A stretch of 64,000 bases of DNA from positions 147,578 to 211,577 of the forward strand of contig RHPI01000026.1 in assembly GCA_009103225.1 (NCBI GenBank). Direction: 5' to 3'. Position 1 is the first letter of the stretch; every line of letters begins with the position of its first letter. The DNA comes from Chlorokybus atmophyticus. Its lineage: Eukaryota; Streptophyta; Chlorokybophyceae; Chlorokybales; Chlorokybaceae. The notes beneath the pieces were generated by a model that saw only the letters and a program-made list of their open reading frames with translations, ran no database searches and was not told the DNA's origin. Shown here piece after piece: positions 9,875 through 21,955 of this stretch. Made by a program: the position numbers and the translations under genes.

Positions 9875-11541
9875 TTTTATGTTCGCACTGCTTTGACACT
9901 GGTGGATCAATGGCCCCGTCACAGGATGGAGGGTCAGAAGTGGCGCTCACGACAATAGTTTCTTGGCCGTTGGCAAACTCATTATCTTTCAACAGAGGCA
10001 GTTTCCAGTGAGCATAATAGAGAACCCGTCATCGGGGTCCGTTCACACGCAATATCTTTCAACAATGACCGTGGCCAGTGGCATCTTCTTATTTCAAATG
10101 CAGCACCTGAGCGTTCAAATCAAGCCATTACGCCTAGGATAGCTAGCGTTCCGTGCCAAACCTATTCGGTGTAATCGCACTGTTCAATCAACAAGCGCTG
10201 GTTATGCACGAGCAGCCGCGATACCATCCTTGTCGTGCCCTTCAGCAACGCGACGCTGGTCGCCGGCTCGATCCAACCCAGGCCGTTGAGGGATGCGTTC
10301 CTGGCATAACGTTGTGCCATGCACTCGACCGCATCCCTCAGCGATGCCGCGGCTGCGAAATGCGCGACACTGCCGCCGGCACGTCTGATGCCAAACATGT
10401 GCCACAACGCAAAGGCGGGCTGCTTGGCGAGCTCGCGGAGGCTCTCATCACCGGTCATTCAGCCGTCGGCGATGGGCTGCTGCAGCGTGCCGTTCCGCGG
10501 ATGATGTCTCCCGAGAACCACTGAGCAACTCTCATGTACTTCAGCTTTTCACAAGTCACGTTCATAAGGATCGGACCGTCTCCGATGATCTCCAATCTGC
10601 ATAGCGGCACGTTATTGAAGTTGGCTTCTGCAATGTGAGCGTCTCGGACGTCGATAATGACGCTGTTAAGCGTTTGCTGCTTGAACTGCAAAACGAAGTT
10701 TTCTTTGTCCAACACCTGACTGGCTGCAAACCGGTAATGAAAAGTCCGCAGCCCTGGGGCAAGGACGGTCGACGGCATCAACCATGTATCGTGTCTCCCG
10801 TCATTGCTCTACATCTGTTCGTCCCAAGCCACCCCATTGACGACGATGATTTCGAGGCGCGGGCAGCAGGGCGTATCGTCTTTGGCAAATAGAGACAGCC
10901 AAAGCGATCCCCTCTCCGTCTTCACGACGCGCCCATTACCGGTGATGACGAGAGTTCGCACGTTTGTCACGGCTTCGGCATCCTTCTGCAGCCGCTCGAA
11001 CCCCTCGACGTCCACGATTTGCGCCAAACGCGGTGTTGGTCGACCAACCCGGGACTGGTCACCGACCAAAAGCATACCTGCAGCATGGCTGGTGCTATCC
11101 GACACCGAAGATGCCTTCGTCGCGCCGCCTCTTACAACAACAAGCAAATGCCCGATTGTTAAACGTCTTAATCGGGCAAGTCATCGGATCGTTTGCGCAG
11201 CGCGAGTGTTTGACCAGCGCCCGTAGACAGCGCTAGTCCCGCATTGGACCCTAAGACGGCGCCGGTCGCCAGTATTCCATTTGGCACCCAACACGGGTGC
11301 ACGAGTGCCTGTATGACGTGATCGTGACGGAAACGAGCGGTCCACAAAACTCTTGCGCTAAGACCGGCACGTCGTTGATGCTTGCAAAAGGGACGCGTCT
11401 GACGGACTTCAATCCACACGATACACCCATGTAAGGTGTAAAATGGAACACCCAGTGCATCTTATTTTCTCGTACACGATTGAACAAAATTGTATTCAAT
11501 GGGCTTACGTGCAGCCGCCATGCGCTTGCTGCATTCTCCAT
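9875..11541 (-). pseudogene. Fragmented minus-strand gene(s), leucine-rich-repeat-like in part
   Basis: Several minus-strand frames follow one another: 11541-11251, 11419-11168, 11147-10809, 10781-10455 and 10458-10162. The pair 11147-10809 and 10781-10455 is in the same frame, separated only by a TAG, and reads sensibly across it. This stretch has short repeated hydrophobic units (RTLVITGNG, PRLEIIVVNGV, LNSVIIDVRDA, CRLEIIGDG) that look like leucine-rich repeats. Frame changes near 10458, 11150 and 11300 suggest decay. It lies on the same strand as, and upstream of, the frame cut by the retrotransposon, so both may be remains of one gene. No definite family. Confidence 0.35.
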
Positions 11542-12247
11542 TCAACATGTGCAAGGTGGCAGAGCTGTTGCAAGTCAATACGAGTACGATCAGTTGATGG
11601 AATCAACGCATCGGCATCGTGAAGCGCGTGTTTAGGCCGCAGAATCTCACTAGCGCAATCATCGAAACCTTCAGAACTCGAGTCGAGACCAATGTGGCGC
11701 TGACGCGCAATGATCTTGTACAGAAAGTGTACTCATTGTGCGCGGTTCACCTATCTTGACAGCTCGCAACCTCTGCCTTGAGACAATCCAGCAACAGCAA
11801 GCAGCGGTCGACTCACCCCGTTGCGTGTTCGTTGATGAAGTCGGTTTTGACGAGCGAACAGTGCAGTTGTTTGGCTACGCGCTCAGAGGTCAACGTGCAG
11901 TTTACAAGCTCTCCAGTTGCAGCCAGCGCATCAACGTTGTGGCTGTCATGGATTCTCTCGGAGTGTTGCGTCACATACTTTGCGAGGAATCTTGCAACAC
12001 GGAACGTTTCGTGGATGCGCTTGCAGCCCTGGACATTGCATCGGGGTCCGTCGTAGTCATGGACAAGGTGGCGTTTCATCACGGTCCGTTGACGAGAACT
12101 GGCTTGGAAGCATTGGGCTGTCGAGCGCTATTCATCCCACCCTACTCACCGGATTTCCATCCTATAGCAAAAGCATTTTCAGTGGTCAAGCAGCGCTTTC
12201 GCAGATTTCGTGCCGTGGGACAAACTGTCCGCGGCCTGCTTGATTGA
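11519..12247 (+). pseudogene. IS630/Tc1-mariner-type transposase remnant
   Basis: The plus strand starts with a helix-turn-helix-like segment (MCKVAELLQVNTSTIS) interrupted by a TGA. A further frame change near 11730 leads into a 170-codon frame holding the DDE domain. The first Asp is in CVFVDEVGFDERT and the second in SVVVMDKVAFHHGP. The usual final box (NPIE...FS.VK) reads HPIAKAFSVVKQRFRR, so the catalytic acidic residue appears to be Ala. The nonsense codon, the frameshift and the lost catalytic residue together make it a dead copy. I found no convincing terminal inverted repeats around it. Confidence 0.8.
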
Positions 12248-12359
12248 CGTCGAATATTGTGCGTGTGTGGGTGCACGGGCATGTTAGGTCGTCACGGCAC
12301 ACAGTGTGTCTTTAAAATCATTGATAATGGCAATAAATGTCGTAAGTGAGCACGCGCGC

Positions 12360-12365
<6 letters not shown>

Positions 12366-12414
<49 letters not shown>
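12366..12414. repeat. GA microsatellite running into an assembly gap
   Basis: About 24 GA units directly abut a 444-base run of N (12415-12858), so the gap was probably caused by this simple repeat. Confidence 0.95.
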
Positions 12415-12858
12415 NNNNNNNNNNNNNNNNNNNNNNNNNNNNNNNNNNNNNNNNNNNNNNNNNNNNNNNNNNNNNNNNNNNNNNNNNNNNNNNNNNNNNN
12501 NNNNNNNNNNNNNNNNNNNNNNNNNNNNNNNNNNNNNNNNNNNNNNNNNNNNNNNNNNNNNNNNNNNNNNNNNNNNNNNNNNNNNNNNNNNNNNNNNNNN
12601 NNNNNNNNNNNNNNNNNNNNNNNNNNNNNNNNNNNNNNNNNNNNNNNNNNNNNNNNNNNNNNNNNNNNNNNNNNNNNNNNNNNNNNNNNNNNNNNNNNNN
12701 NNNNNNNNNNNNNNNNNNNNNNNNNNNNNNNNNNNNNNNNNNNNNNNNNNNNNNNNNNNNNNNNNNNNNNNNNNNNNNNNNNNNNNNNNNNNNNNNNNNN
12801 NNNNNNNNNNNNNNNNNNNNNNNNNNNNNNNNNNNNNNNNNNNNNNNNNNNNNNNNNN

Positions 12859-13107
12859 GACCATGCTTCCCCTTCTACCCACCCACCCGGTTGCTAAACG
12901 CCATCCCTCTCGTACCTTCGTCATGGGCTTCCCGCCGAGGTACTCCGGCGGACCCATCGACCCGGGGCTGCCGGCGGCGTGGCCGCGGGCGCCTCCGGGG
13001 GGAGGGGGGAGGGGCTCCAGGTGTGGCTGGGGCATGGCGGAGTGCCAGGCGTTGTACAAAGACGAGGAGGAGGAGGAGGAGGAGCACAAGGACAGGGACA
13101 AGGACAA
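12859..13107 (-). CDS. Fragment of a second SMP-domain-like gene
   Basis: Minus-strand codons read MPQPHLEPLPPPPGG and then GSMGPPEYLGGKPMTK, followed at about 12921 by a GTACGA donor. The block GPPEYLxGxPM is nearly identical, in protein and DNA, to the SMP-domain gene at 22.4-23.2 kb. The rest of the domain should lie downstream, in the N gap. It is a paralogue of that gene, truncated by the assembly gap or by decay. Confidence 0.5.
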
Positions 13108-13555
13108 GGACCAGGGACCCCCACCAGGAGAAGGACAAGGACGAGGACGCGGATTGAGACCAGCACAAGGACTGGGTCTAGGACAAGGAGCCAGTGCTGG
13201 CGCTTGCTGCTGACTTCAGCTTCTTGCTAGGTATTATCCACCCATCCATCCTTCCATCCATCCATCCACTCCGTTGCTTGCATGATGGTCAGCCTGTCTG
13301 CGATGCATGCCTGTTGCACGCGTAGCCTGCATCACCCCAGTCAGCAAGTCTGCGATCCCCAGTCAGCACAAACACGCCGAGGCGTTAGTCAGTGCAGTCA
13401 ATGCAGCACTGAGAGACTTGTGAGAGCTGTGACAGCTGTCACGCAGGGGCGGTTCATGTTGGAGAGTGAGAGGCGAGCTTGTGAGGGAGTGCGGGTGTGT
13501 GGGTGTGTGGGTGTGGGTGTGGGCGTCCCGGGAGGTGGTGTCGTGGGTCTTGGAG
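13108..13555. other. Low-complexity spacer
   Basis: It contains a GGACAAGGA-type purine repeat (13090-13190), a CCATCCAT tetranucleotide repeat (13237-13268) and a GTGTGGGTGTGG run (13495-13525). I see no supported gene apart from the one starting at 13556. Confidence 0.6.
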
Positions 13556-14488
13556 ATGGCGTCTCCTGAGTACCGGAGGAGGGCGGCTGAGCCCCAGCCG
13601 TGGAAGCGCACGCGGGGACATCAGCCCAAGGCGGTACGAGAGGAGAGACGAAAGTGAGTGTTGTGGTTTGGTCGACTTGCCATGACCACCAACACATGCA
13701 AGCTCAAACAGGAAGCTTGACGACTGCATCAGTGGTTTCCCTTGCATGCTGATGGGCGCACATGCACACGCATGTGTGCACATGGCCATGACTTCTTGCT
13801 ACTTGTAGCATGTCAAGGAGCCAAGTTTGCTGAACAGCTTGCATGCATGCATGCATGCATGCTTGCAAGCTTCAACGAGCTGGCGCGATGCGTCATGTGC
13901 TTGCAACTATTTTAGAGTAAAACAATTTGCATGCTACAATGACACCTACACAGCCGTGATTGGATGACGCAGTGCCACTTCAGTGCTTGCCAATCAGTGA
14001 ACCTTTTCTGTGCCCATCAGCACGGATGCAGCACCAATTGGAGCCACCAGTTCGTGTCATGCATACATTTACCACCCTGAGATGCACTATGAGAGTTCTG
14101 GAGAGCAATGCCACAGACGGACTATACTCGACAGCATGCAGACACTCTGAGTGCACGTGCACAATCTCGCAGGGCACGGAAGGAGCACGAGGCGGCAGAG
14201 CAGAGGCGCACCAAGGGCGCGCACGCTCGTGAAGTGCAGCACTACTCGCGGCACTTGGACGGCGCAAGCGGCGGCAACAACGACGAGGACGAGGAGGACA
14301 ACAACCACAACGACAACAACCACAACAAGGAAGAGAGCGCAGCTGGTATTGGAGAGAATCGCGAGCCTGCGGGGGAGTCCAGCAGCGCAGCTACTGAAGA
14401 AGAGAGCGGTGGAGACAATGAAGAAGAGGCTGGTGAAGTACATGAGCAATCAGAGGTAAAGCACACACCACTGGTGGCACTACTCTAA
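13556..14488 (+). CDS. Basic/acidic low-complexity protein of unknown function, 5' part
   Basis: ATG at 13556 opens a basic exon (MASPEYRRRAAEPQPWKRTR, KAVREERR) that ends at a GTGAGT donor near 13657. The next exon begins after an AG near 14142. It continues with Arg/Glu helix (SRRARKEHEAAEQRRTKG), then a long Asp/Asn/Glu/Lys-rich region (NNDEDEEDNNHND), and reaches a GTAAAG donor near 14455. Intron phase fits. A disordered, probably nuclear protein is plausible, but I recognise no family. Further exons before 15.6 kb were not found. Confidence 0.4.
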
Positions 14489-15642
14489 GCGTTGTCGCTT
14501 CAGTTGTGTCTGCATGAGAGTGTCTGTGCGCACTTGCACACACACATGCGAGCGCGTGTGTGCATGTGTGTGCATCCACATGCACGTGCATCGCGGCCCG
14601 TATTACTGACTAACGGGGTGTGTGTCCGTACACGCGTGCGTGCATGCGTGCCCAATGTTTAGATCTTGATGAGCATATGATGTCTGTGAATCTTGTTGCA
14701 ACAAGGCCCTTGCATCTATTTACTACCACTATGCCATACCGAGAGGCACTCCGCAGATGATGTAGCTGGCACCCACTACCAAGGTACTGCAGGTGACAGG
14801 CCACCAGGGCGCTCGTGGTGATAGCCAAAGCTGGGTGTGGCGTACACTGTTGCTGTTTGATTGCGCCAATGGCTGGCTGATACTTGAGCACATTTGAGGG
14901 GACTTTTATAAGAGAAAATGTCGGCAACTGTGCCAGTTTGGTAGCCTTAGCGGCCTTCATGCCATCATGCATCGTTCGCAGTACAAAATGGATTGAAGCC
15001 GTTCGCACATGTGATTTGGTGTACATGTAATTTGGTTCAGTGTGATGGATACCAGATCAGTGACGATGAGAAAGACCAATATCCAGCACCAGTACCACTA
15101 ACAGTAATGGCATGACAATGAGAATGAGTTTATTGGCTGGTAGCATCACCAATAATGACGTACCTGAACATCAGGTAGATGATGGTTGAGTTATGCACTG
15201 ACTTGACCGAAGTCTGCGTCAGGGCGCTCGATATACCCTTGACATCATTGACATACATAATGCGGAGTGCAGGCACAAGAGGCTTGTTGTACGGCGGCTG
15301 GTAAGCACGCAGGATATCCTTTTACCATAATTATGGCATAGCAATACCTTGCTTGCGTAACAACATGGCATATTGAGGCCTATCTCAGTCGCGCTAGCGC
15401 TTGCGCCAGCTTAGGTGAGTGTTGTTGGCGGAATCGGTACACTGTTTGCGCATGCTTTGCAATGACAACTGCCAGGTAAGTCATTGCAATACTGTGCACC
15501 GCAGACAGATGGACATGACAGCAAATCAGCACTCACTGTGTGTCACTTGAAAGACTCTGAATTCTTGCATGAATTTGACTAATACTTAGATAACTACAGA
15601 CAAAACTGTGTTGCAACGAAGACCAACCTCCCGCACCCAATA
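14489..15642. other. No supported gene
   Basis: CA/TG-rich DNA near 14510-14650, then unremarkable sequence. Possible 3' exons of the preceding gene could not be identified. Confidence 0.4.
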
Positions 15643-17937
15643 CTATTGCTCAACAGCGTCCTCCTTAACCCACCGGTCTTTCCGCTTGCCAAGAAGCAAC
15701 CGCTGCAGCACAAGTTACTGGTCAACATCAATATATCAATGCTGCAAAAGCTCAATGCAGCAGCTTACTTCAAAGATTTGGGTGTAGGCCTTCTTTTTTG
15801 TGAGGAACTTGATGTAGGTATTGCCAGGCTTGCCTGTCGGCACGGCGCGCACCCTCGGCACGAGATACTGCGCGACTTCATTGGCCTCCTCCGCTAGTAT
15901 GTTGATGAAGAACCTGATCAGGAAGGTGTTTAAGTGGGGTATTGTGTCTCACCTGGCATCTTGCAGGGTGTAACACATATCACAAGCAACAGTATGTAAC
16001 ATGCTTACTTGGCTGTTTTGGTATCGGCGCCAGACATGAGCAGCTCTGTGGTCACCATGCCAGGAGACAGGTTGTGTATGAACACATTGTTGATACCAAG
16101 CAGTTTCAGCTCTGCCTGCCAAGGAAAGGCATTGCGTTTCACAAGATGTTGCTGCGAGGTGTGTGAGGTTCAACTGTAATAGCACAAAACACCTGCAAGG
16201 ACTTTGACAGCTGTAGTAGACTGCGCTTTGTGGCGCCGTAAGCTGCAAAGCGGGGGGTGGCCCCACCATCAGCACCTGCGCCGTCCATGTTGAATATGTG
16301 GCCTCCACCCTTTTGATCTCTCATGAGCCTGATGGCCTGTGTTAACAGGAAGATGAAGTCAACTGTGTATAAGCAGCATGTGCGTGTATGTTAAGCCGCT
16401 ACCTCTCTGCAGCAGAGCAGCACTCCAAGCGTGTTCGTCTGCACAATATCCCTGCAAATTGCAAATTAGTCAATAACATTCTGCCTGTTTGCATGTGCAC
16501 GCACACATACCAGGGCTGTGCAATGTTAACATGTACACATGCATGTTGATGTACCACTGTGTTTTGGCGCGTGAAGCAGTATACATGCATGTACAGCACA
16601 AACCTACAGCTGAGTCAGAAACTAAGCATGTCGTAATCTCACCTCAAAGCATCATCGGATACATTCACCAGAGTGTCATATGTGTACGCATTCGACCCTG
16701 CGTTGTTAATCTGACAAAGCCACTCACTGTCAATTAACTGTCAATGCAACTTGTACAGCTCAATTACAAAAAGCTTCCCCTTACCCATAGGTGGATGTTG
16801 CCCAGCGCCTGCTTGGCAGTTGCAGCGAGCGACTTCACATCTGCAGCATTTGATACGTCACATCTTGCGCCCTGTTAGCACCAAAGCACTGTCACTATCT
16901 GAACGCACCACCACATCGTGCATCAACTCGCATGGATGGCTCACTTACATGAACCCTGTCTTTGCCAAACTCTTTACGCAATTCCTCAAGGGTGCTCTTG
17001 ACACGCTCGTCTACTCGTATTGTTGGGTTTAGTATTACGCCGGAGGAGATGTTACATGCTCGTAGGTGTGCGCATACACAAACACACATGCATTCACACA
17101 AACTCACGCCCGAACACACAAATGCGTATCGACAACTTAACGTGCCTGTTCTTGAGCAGATGAACACGGCGTCCCCTGCTTGGAGAAACTCCCTGGCCAA
17201 AGCCAACCCAACACCTGTAGATACGCAATGCAATATGAATATAATTTCCGCATGATTATATTAAGTATCAACCATGCTGAAAATACTTTTCATCTGGCCA
17301 CACAAGATGGTAACAAGAGGCAAGACATGATGGTTGAAGTACAATATACACAATGCTTCCACTTGCCAAACTGCTACAGAAAATTGGTTACTGCATGAAA
17401 GACGTGCTGTGGATCATCAGCTCTATGGTTAGTTAATGCTTGAAGTGCTGTTGTCTTTTGTTCTCTGTGTTGGCTCCATTCTTCTGATTGCAAACAATCC
17501 AATGACAACACAACAAACCACCAATCTCACTGCATGCAAAACAACACAAGAAAGAAAACACCCAGCGTAGCACCTTTGGTGGAGCCAGTAATGACGACGC
17601 CGAAAGGCGGCTGCATGCCTTGGCCGCTACCGCTGCTGGTGCGGCTGTCTTCAGCAGCAGTAGTAGCTGCTGAAGCGGTCGCAGCAGCAGTGCGTGCTCC
17701 TCTCCGGTCATGACAGCGACGCCGGGACGCAACCCAGCCATCCCGCTCACCACGACGACCAGCTGCAGATGGTGGCCAGCCCGAGCAGGCCAGCCGCTGC
17801 TTGTAGCTCACGGCTCTGCGGGCATCGCCGGCGACGTTGCCGGCACTGCTTCTAGCTTGAGGCTTCGCATTGCGTCGACCCGCTGACCCCACCCCCGGTA
17901 AGCATACCACCGCCGCCGCCGCAGACGTCGCCATCAT
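15643..17937 (-). CDS. NOL: Chlorophyll(ide) b reductase, NOL/NYC1 type
   Basis: A short-chain dehydrogenase that reduces chlorophyll b to 7-hydroxymethyl-chlorophyll a, the first step of chlorophyll b turnover in the thylakoid. ATG at 17937 starts an Ala/Ser/Arg-rich leader of about 100 residues, typical of a plastid transit peptide. The exons then spell the family motifs in order. The NADPH-binding VVITGSTKG is at the exon end near 17574, joining GLALAREFLQAGDAVFICSR. Next come NAGSNAYTYDTL and TNTLGVLLCCREA, then GGHIFNMDGAGADG, and RFAAYGATKRSLLQL with the catalytic Tyr-x3-Lys. HNLSPGMVTTELLMSG and AQYLVPRVRAVP follow, and a last exon ends VKEDAVEQ at TAG 15643-15645. Domain and order match land-plant NOL closely. 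It faces the IMPACT gene across about 105 bp. Confidence 0.92.
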
Positions 17938-18042
17938 CGCTGCTGCTGCTCAGTGCAGCTACGACGGATGCTTGCTCACGTGTGAGCGGCACAGGCGACG
18001 GCGGCGGCGGTGGTGTAACTGTGATTGTGCCTGTAATCAAGC
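17938..18042. promoter_or_regulatory. Short divergent spacer between NOL and the IMPACT-family gene
   Basis: The two start codons face away from each other across about 105 bases, so any core promoter must be shared or lie within the transcribed parts. I saw no clear TATA box. Confidence 0.5.
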
Positions 18043-20125
18043 TTGCGTGTGAGGTTGTGGTTGCTTGTCTTAAGCTGCGGCATAGCGCAAGCTGCCGCAG
18101 CTGGTGCATGTGACGCAGCAAGCTCAAGTCAAGTAAGCCTGCTTGTTGCGTTGAGCGAACCGAAAAGCAGGTTCATAAAGACGGCACAAAAGCAGCGTGC
18201 TTTGGTGCAGTCTTTATTACCTGCTTGCAGTGTGTACTGTTGACCTTTGACAGTGTGCATTACGCTTGCCATCTATCTGCTGCCTTTGCGTCTGTGTTCA
18301 CTTGTTTCTCGTGCATTTGGGCAGGGAAACGTAAGCAGACTGTGAACTGCGCGACTTGACAGAGAGTGTCGGCTGTGTGCGCAAGAGCAGCATGTTCGTT
18401 TGCACAGCACGACCATGCTTGCAACCATGGCGCATACACACACGCTTGCGCCCGCCTCAACTGCCTGTTCTCAGCAGCTGCAAACATCCGGTACATATTC
18501 ACCCACGCAAGTACAAAACACATTGTCTCACATCTGTCATCAAACCATGCACACAACCAGCTTGTCTTCTTGTAGGTGGCTGTTGCAACCAGCGGAGCTA
18601 CTGAGAGCCAAACAGCCCGCAACAACAGCACACACACAACAATTGCCTCGCGCACGTGCGTTGAGACGGAGGTCAAGCGCAGCCGCTTCATCACGCACGC
18701 GGCGGCTGTGGACGCCGAGTCGGCCGCTTTCAAGTTCTTTGATGAGGTATGTGCTGTGTTTGAGTACGCTTGACTCAGTCAGAACCTGGTAATCGTTGAT
18801 CATGCCAAGCTTCTTTGTTGTAGCAAGAACCCCTGTTGTAGAAGCACAGTTTAAATGCACTCCAGGCTCTGTGTCCAATGCATACTTTGTTGTTGGTATG
18901 CCCTGTCCGCTCATGGCAAAGACGTGCATTCGCAACTACGACATGCTACGCTTGTGCCGACTTATACTGTAGTTGACTGCCAATAACTACACCCTTACGC
19001 ATGCATGCCACCAGTTACCACTGCATGCGATCGAAATCAAGATACACATGCCATGCATTATACAGTGGCTCATGCATGACAACGGCACCAAGTTCAGTTG
19101 ACTCGGCACTTATGGCTTTTGTCAGGGTGGGCCATGACATGCACACAAGCACACACACGCGCACATGCGCACACGCATGCGCGCACACACCGTCATGCGT
19201 GGCCAAGTAGGTCAGGGATCCTTCCGCATCCCACAATTGTTGGGCATACAAGATCGGCGGGTCATACCGCTTCAGTGACGATGGTGAGCCCGGTGGCACG
19301 GCCGGCAGACCCATCCTGAGCGCCATCGAGGGTGAGTCCCTCGACCACGTGGCAGTCCTTGTCGTAAGGTACTGTTGAGGTGGTAGTTGCTTTATTGTTT
19401 ATTGTTTCAAGTGATGGGTGGAAATAGAACTAGCTCATGTAGTCAATGGGTAGGCACTTCGGAGGCACTAAGCTGGGGACTGGCGGGCTGGTGCGAGCAT
19501 ACGGTGGAGCCGCCCAGGCTTGTCTACGCGCCGCGCCGCGAGTCACCATCACAGCAAAGGCATGGGCTGCACACTTTTATGATCAACCCTGATTAACAAG
19601 GGGGCAGATGCCTGCATTATTCAGTCACGCTTGCTTTGCTTTGAGCTGCACGAGTTAAACTATTCAGGTGGAACTTGCTGCATTGTGGCTTGCCATGCCT
19701 TCATCTTGCGGTTTGTTTGTGCACCGTATGAAGTCTACAAATAAACAGATAGTACTTCCTTGTGCATGGGCACTCTACCTCGCTTAATTGTAGGTCATGT
19801 ACACGATTCTCACCGTGACTGTCACTGGCAGACACGGGTCAGGCTGCGCGCACCCATCGAGTACGTGGGCACAATGTACCAACTGGTACGCCTGTTCAGC
19901 CATATGCATGTTTCATGGACATCACTGATGTTAATCAAGCCACAACTCTTTGCTCATCTACAGTTGCTCGCACACGGCGCTGAGAAGTCGGACGAACAGT
20001 ACAGTACGGACGACAGCCGTGGCGTCGTGACCATGACCCTGCAGGTTGAAGTGGAAGCCGTGGCGGCCTTGCAAGATGCCCTGAAGAACGGCACCAGTGG
20101 TCTGGGCACTGTCACACCGATATAG
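18043..20125 (+). CDS. IMPACT/YigZ (UPF0029) family protein
   Basis: The likely first exon ([16 protein letters not shown]) is hydrophobic and could be a targeting or signal sequence. Later exons give the UPF0029 core: [19 protein letters not shown], then [26 protein letters not shown] and DHVAVLVVR. An intron is spliced in phase to [22 protein letters not shown]-terminal domain ([14 protein letters not shown], then [21 protein letters not shown]) ends at 20125. The two-domain layout resembles bacterial YigZ rather than animal IMPACT, which has an N-terminal RWD domain. Eukaryotic relatives bind GCN1 and damp GCN2 signalling; whether this one does is unknown. Confidence 0.85.
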
Positions 20126-21135
20126 TTCCAAGATGGCGATGTGAATACAGGAGCTCCCAACCTACAACAAGCTTGGCTTGTGCGCGGCTCGATTGGTGCA
20201 CACGAGCCACTTCTATTCACAATGTTGGCCCGCTAAGCCCAGGTATGAGCCCTGATGATGCGTGCATGCAGCCAATATATCAGTTGCACTGAAAGCTTAC
20301 ACTCCAGACAATCAATGACTAGTCCGCTTTGCTTATAGGTGAATGTACGCGGCAGTCCTTGCTGGTGCAAGTGGAGCGGGTCACATGTCGTACCATACAA
20401 CATGTGAACAAAAGGGAGTTGGGTGAAGCAAGGATTATTTACACTAGTGAGGTTGTCTAGATAGCGCCACTCTATCACTACAGTTCGCTATAAACAAGCT
20501 TGATCTGCATTATGAGTCGTACATTGGTAGTTGAGGGAGAATGCGCCGCGCGTTGACTCCGCTCAGACTTGCTGAAGCGCTTAGCTACCACATGTTATGG
20601 AAATAAGGCTTCAGCAGTTGCTCCAGGCTTGAGCGCTTGCAGCCAGACCTGGTGATGATGCGTGTATGCATGCCTGCATTTAACGGGGTTGGGGCTAGTA
20701 GTGAAGTTAGGTAGTGAGTAGGTTGAACGCCCGTTGGTAAATGTAAGTGTTGACTGCTGTTGTGTGTGGTGTGCTTTGCATGCCTCACATTCTCATGCAT
20801 GCCGCAATCCTGTATCCTATATGTTGTATACCACATCAGGCTTTGACCCTTGTAGTCGTGCGGATTTGACTTGGATGTTTGTATGTCAGAGGCGCAAGCA
20901 TACAGATGTATAGAGAAAGGAACAATATTGTGACTTGCTTCGCTGCACCTGAAAGATGCAAGCGTCTACGACAGTGTCGATTCTTCGGTTTGGGCTCAGC
21001 TGTTGCATGCTGCACTAGTCTATCGTCGGCCAGGGGTTGTACATCAAACGCAGGACATGCATGCGCATGCACAACGTGTAGTCCAGTCAGCACGCAGCGA
21101 CACATGCAAGGTGTCGCACAAATGACATTTGGTTG

Positions 21136-21233
21136 ACCACCGGGCTACTACTAGCACGCTAATCTACTGCATCTACCCCGTTAGACATGCAGCAGTCAAT
21201 ATGCAGTTGGTAATCACCTGCCCACATGGGCGT
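21136..21233 (+). repeat. Dispersed repeat, copy A
   Basis: Begins ACCACCGGGCTACTACTAGC and includes ACCCCGTTAGACATGCA. It ends CACCTGCCCACATGGGC. The same order of blocks recurs at 21871-21955 and, inverted, at 20650-20740 and 37038-37153. Confidence 0.65.
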
Positions 21234-21870
21234 TGGTTAGTTGTTGGCGCTTTCGGTCACGCAGACAGCATGCACATTGGCGACCAGGACTCCCTCTCCC
21301 TCTCTCCCTGGCTCCGCCTCCTTCCTCGCCCTCTGCTAGCGACGCAGCAGGGTTTGCTGGGTTGTGTCGTTGTTGCGTTGCATTGCCGATGTCAGCAGTG
21401 CCTGGTCCAGTGCCCTCCGCACAGGTTGTGCTGTGTTCGGTTCGGGTGCTGGGCTGGTTAGGTGGTGGTTGGGGTTGGGTGGTGGGGTTGGTTGCCTGCG
21501 TCTCCGGCATGGGCAAGCTGTGCTACATGCATATGGCTACCGGAGTCATTGATTGTTCTTGCTGTGATGTCTGCTTGCTGCCGTGCACACACCAGCCCAA
21601 CATCGTACGCACCCTCGTGTGCGATGTTGCTATGAATGCTATTATTGCTACAATGTCTATCAGCATGCTGCTGGCTGATGATACGCCGTGCTGAATGTCA
21701 TGGAATAGTCTCGCACTGACCATATGCGCATTGTCCGCTGACAGCACGCTCGTACAACACCATATGTACTCATACTTATATGTACATACAATGCGCATGG
21801 CATATGCTCATGCACAGCGACCATCACCATCCCACAATCATACCACTCACATTTCACACTACCACGTAGT

Positions 21871-21955
21871 TCACCACCGGGCTACTCTACCTAATCTACC
21901 TACTACTGCTAACACCCCGTTAGCCATGCAAGCATGCATACATGCACAGTCACCT
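21871..21955 (+). repeat. Dispersed repeat, copy B
   Basis: Begins TCACCACCGGGCTACTCTAC and continues with a CTAC-rich middle. ACACCCCGTTAGCCATGCA follows, then a GCATGCATAC tail and CACCTG. Confidence 0.65.

Noticed and set aside
12306-13157. Long open frames across the N gap
   Set aside because: They are produced by undefined bases and the GA repeat, not by sequence.
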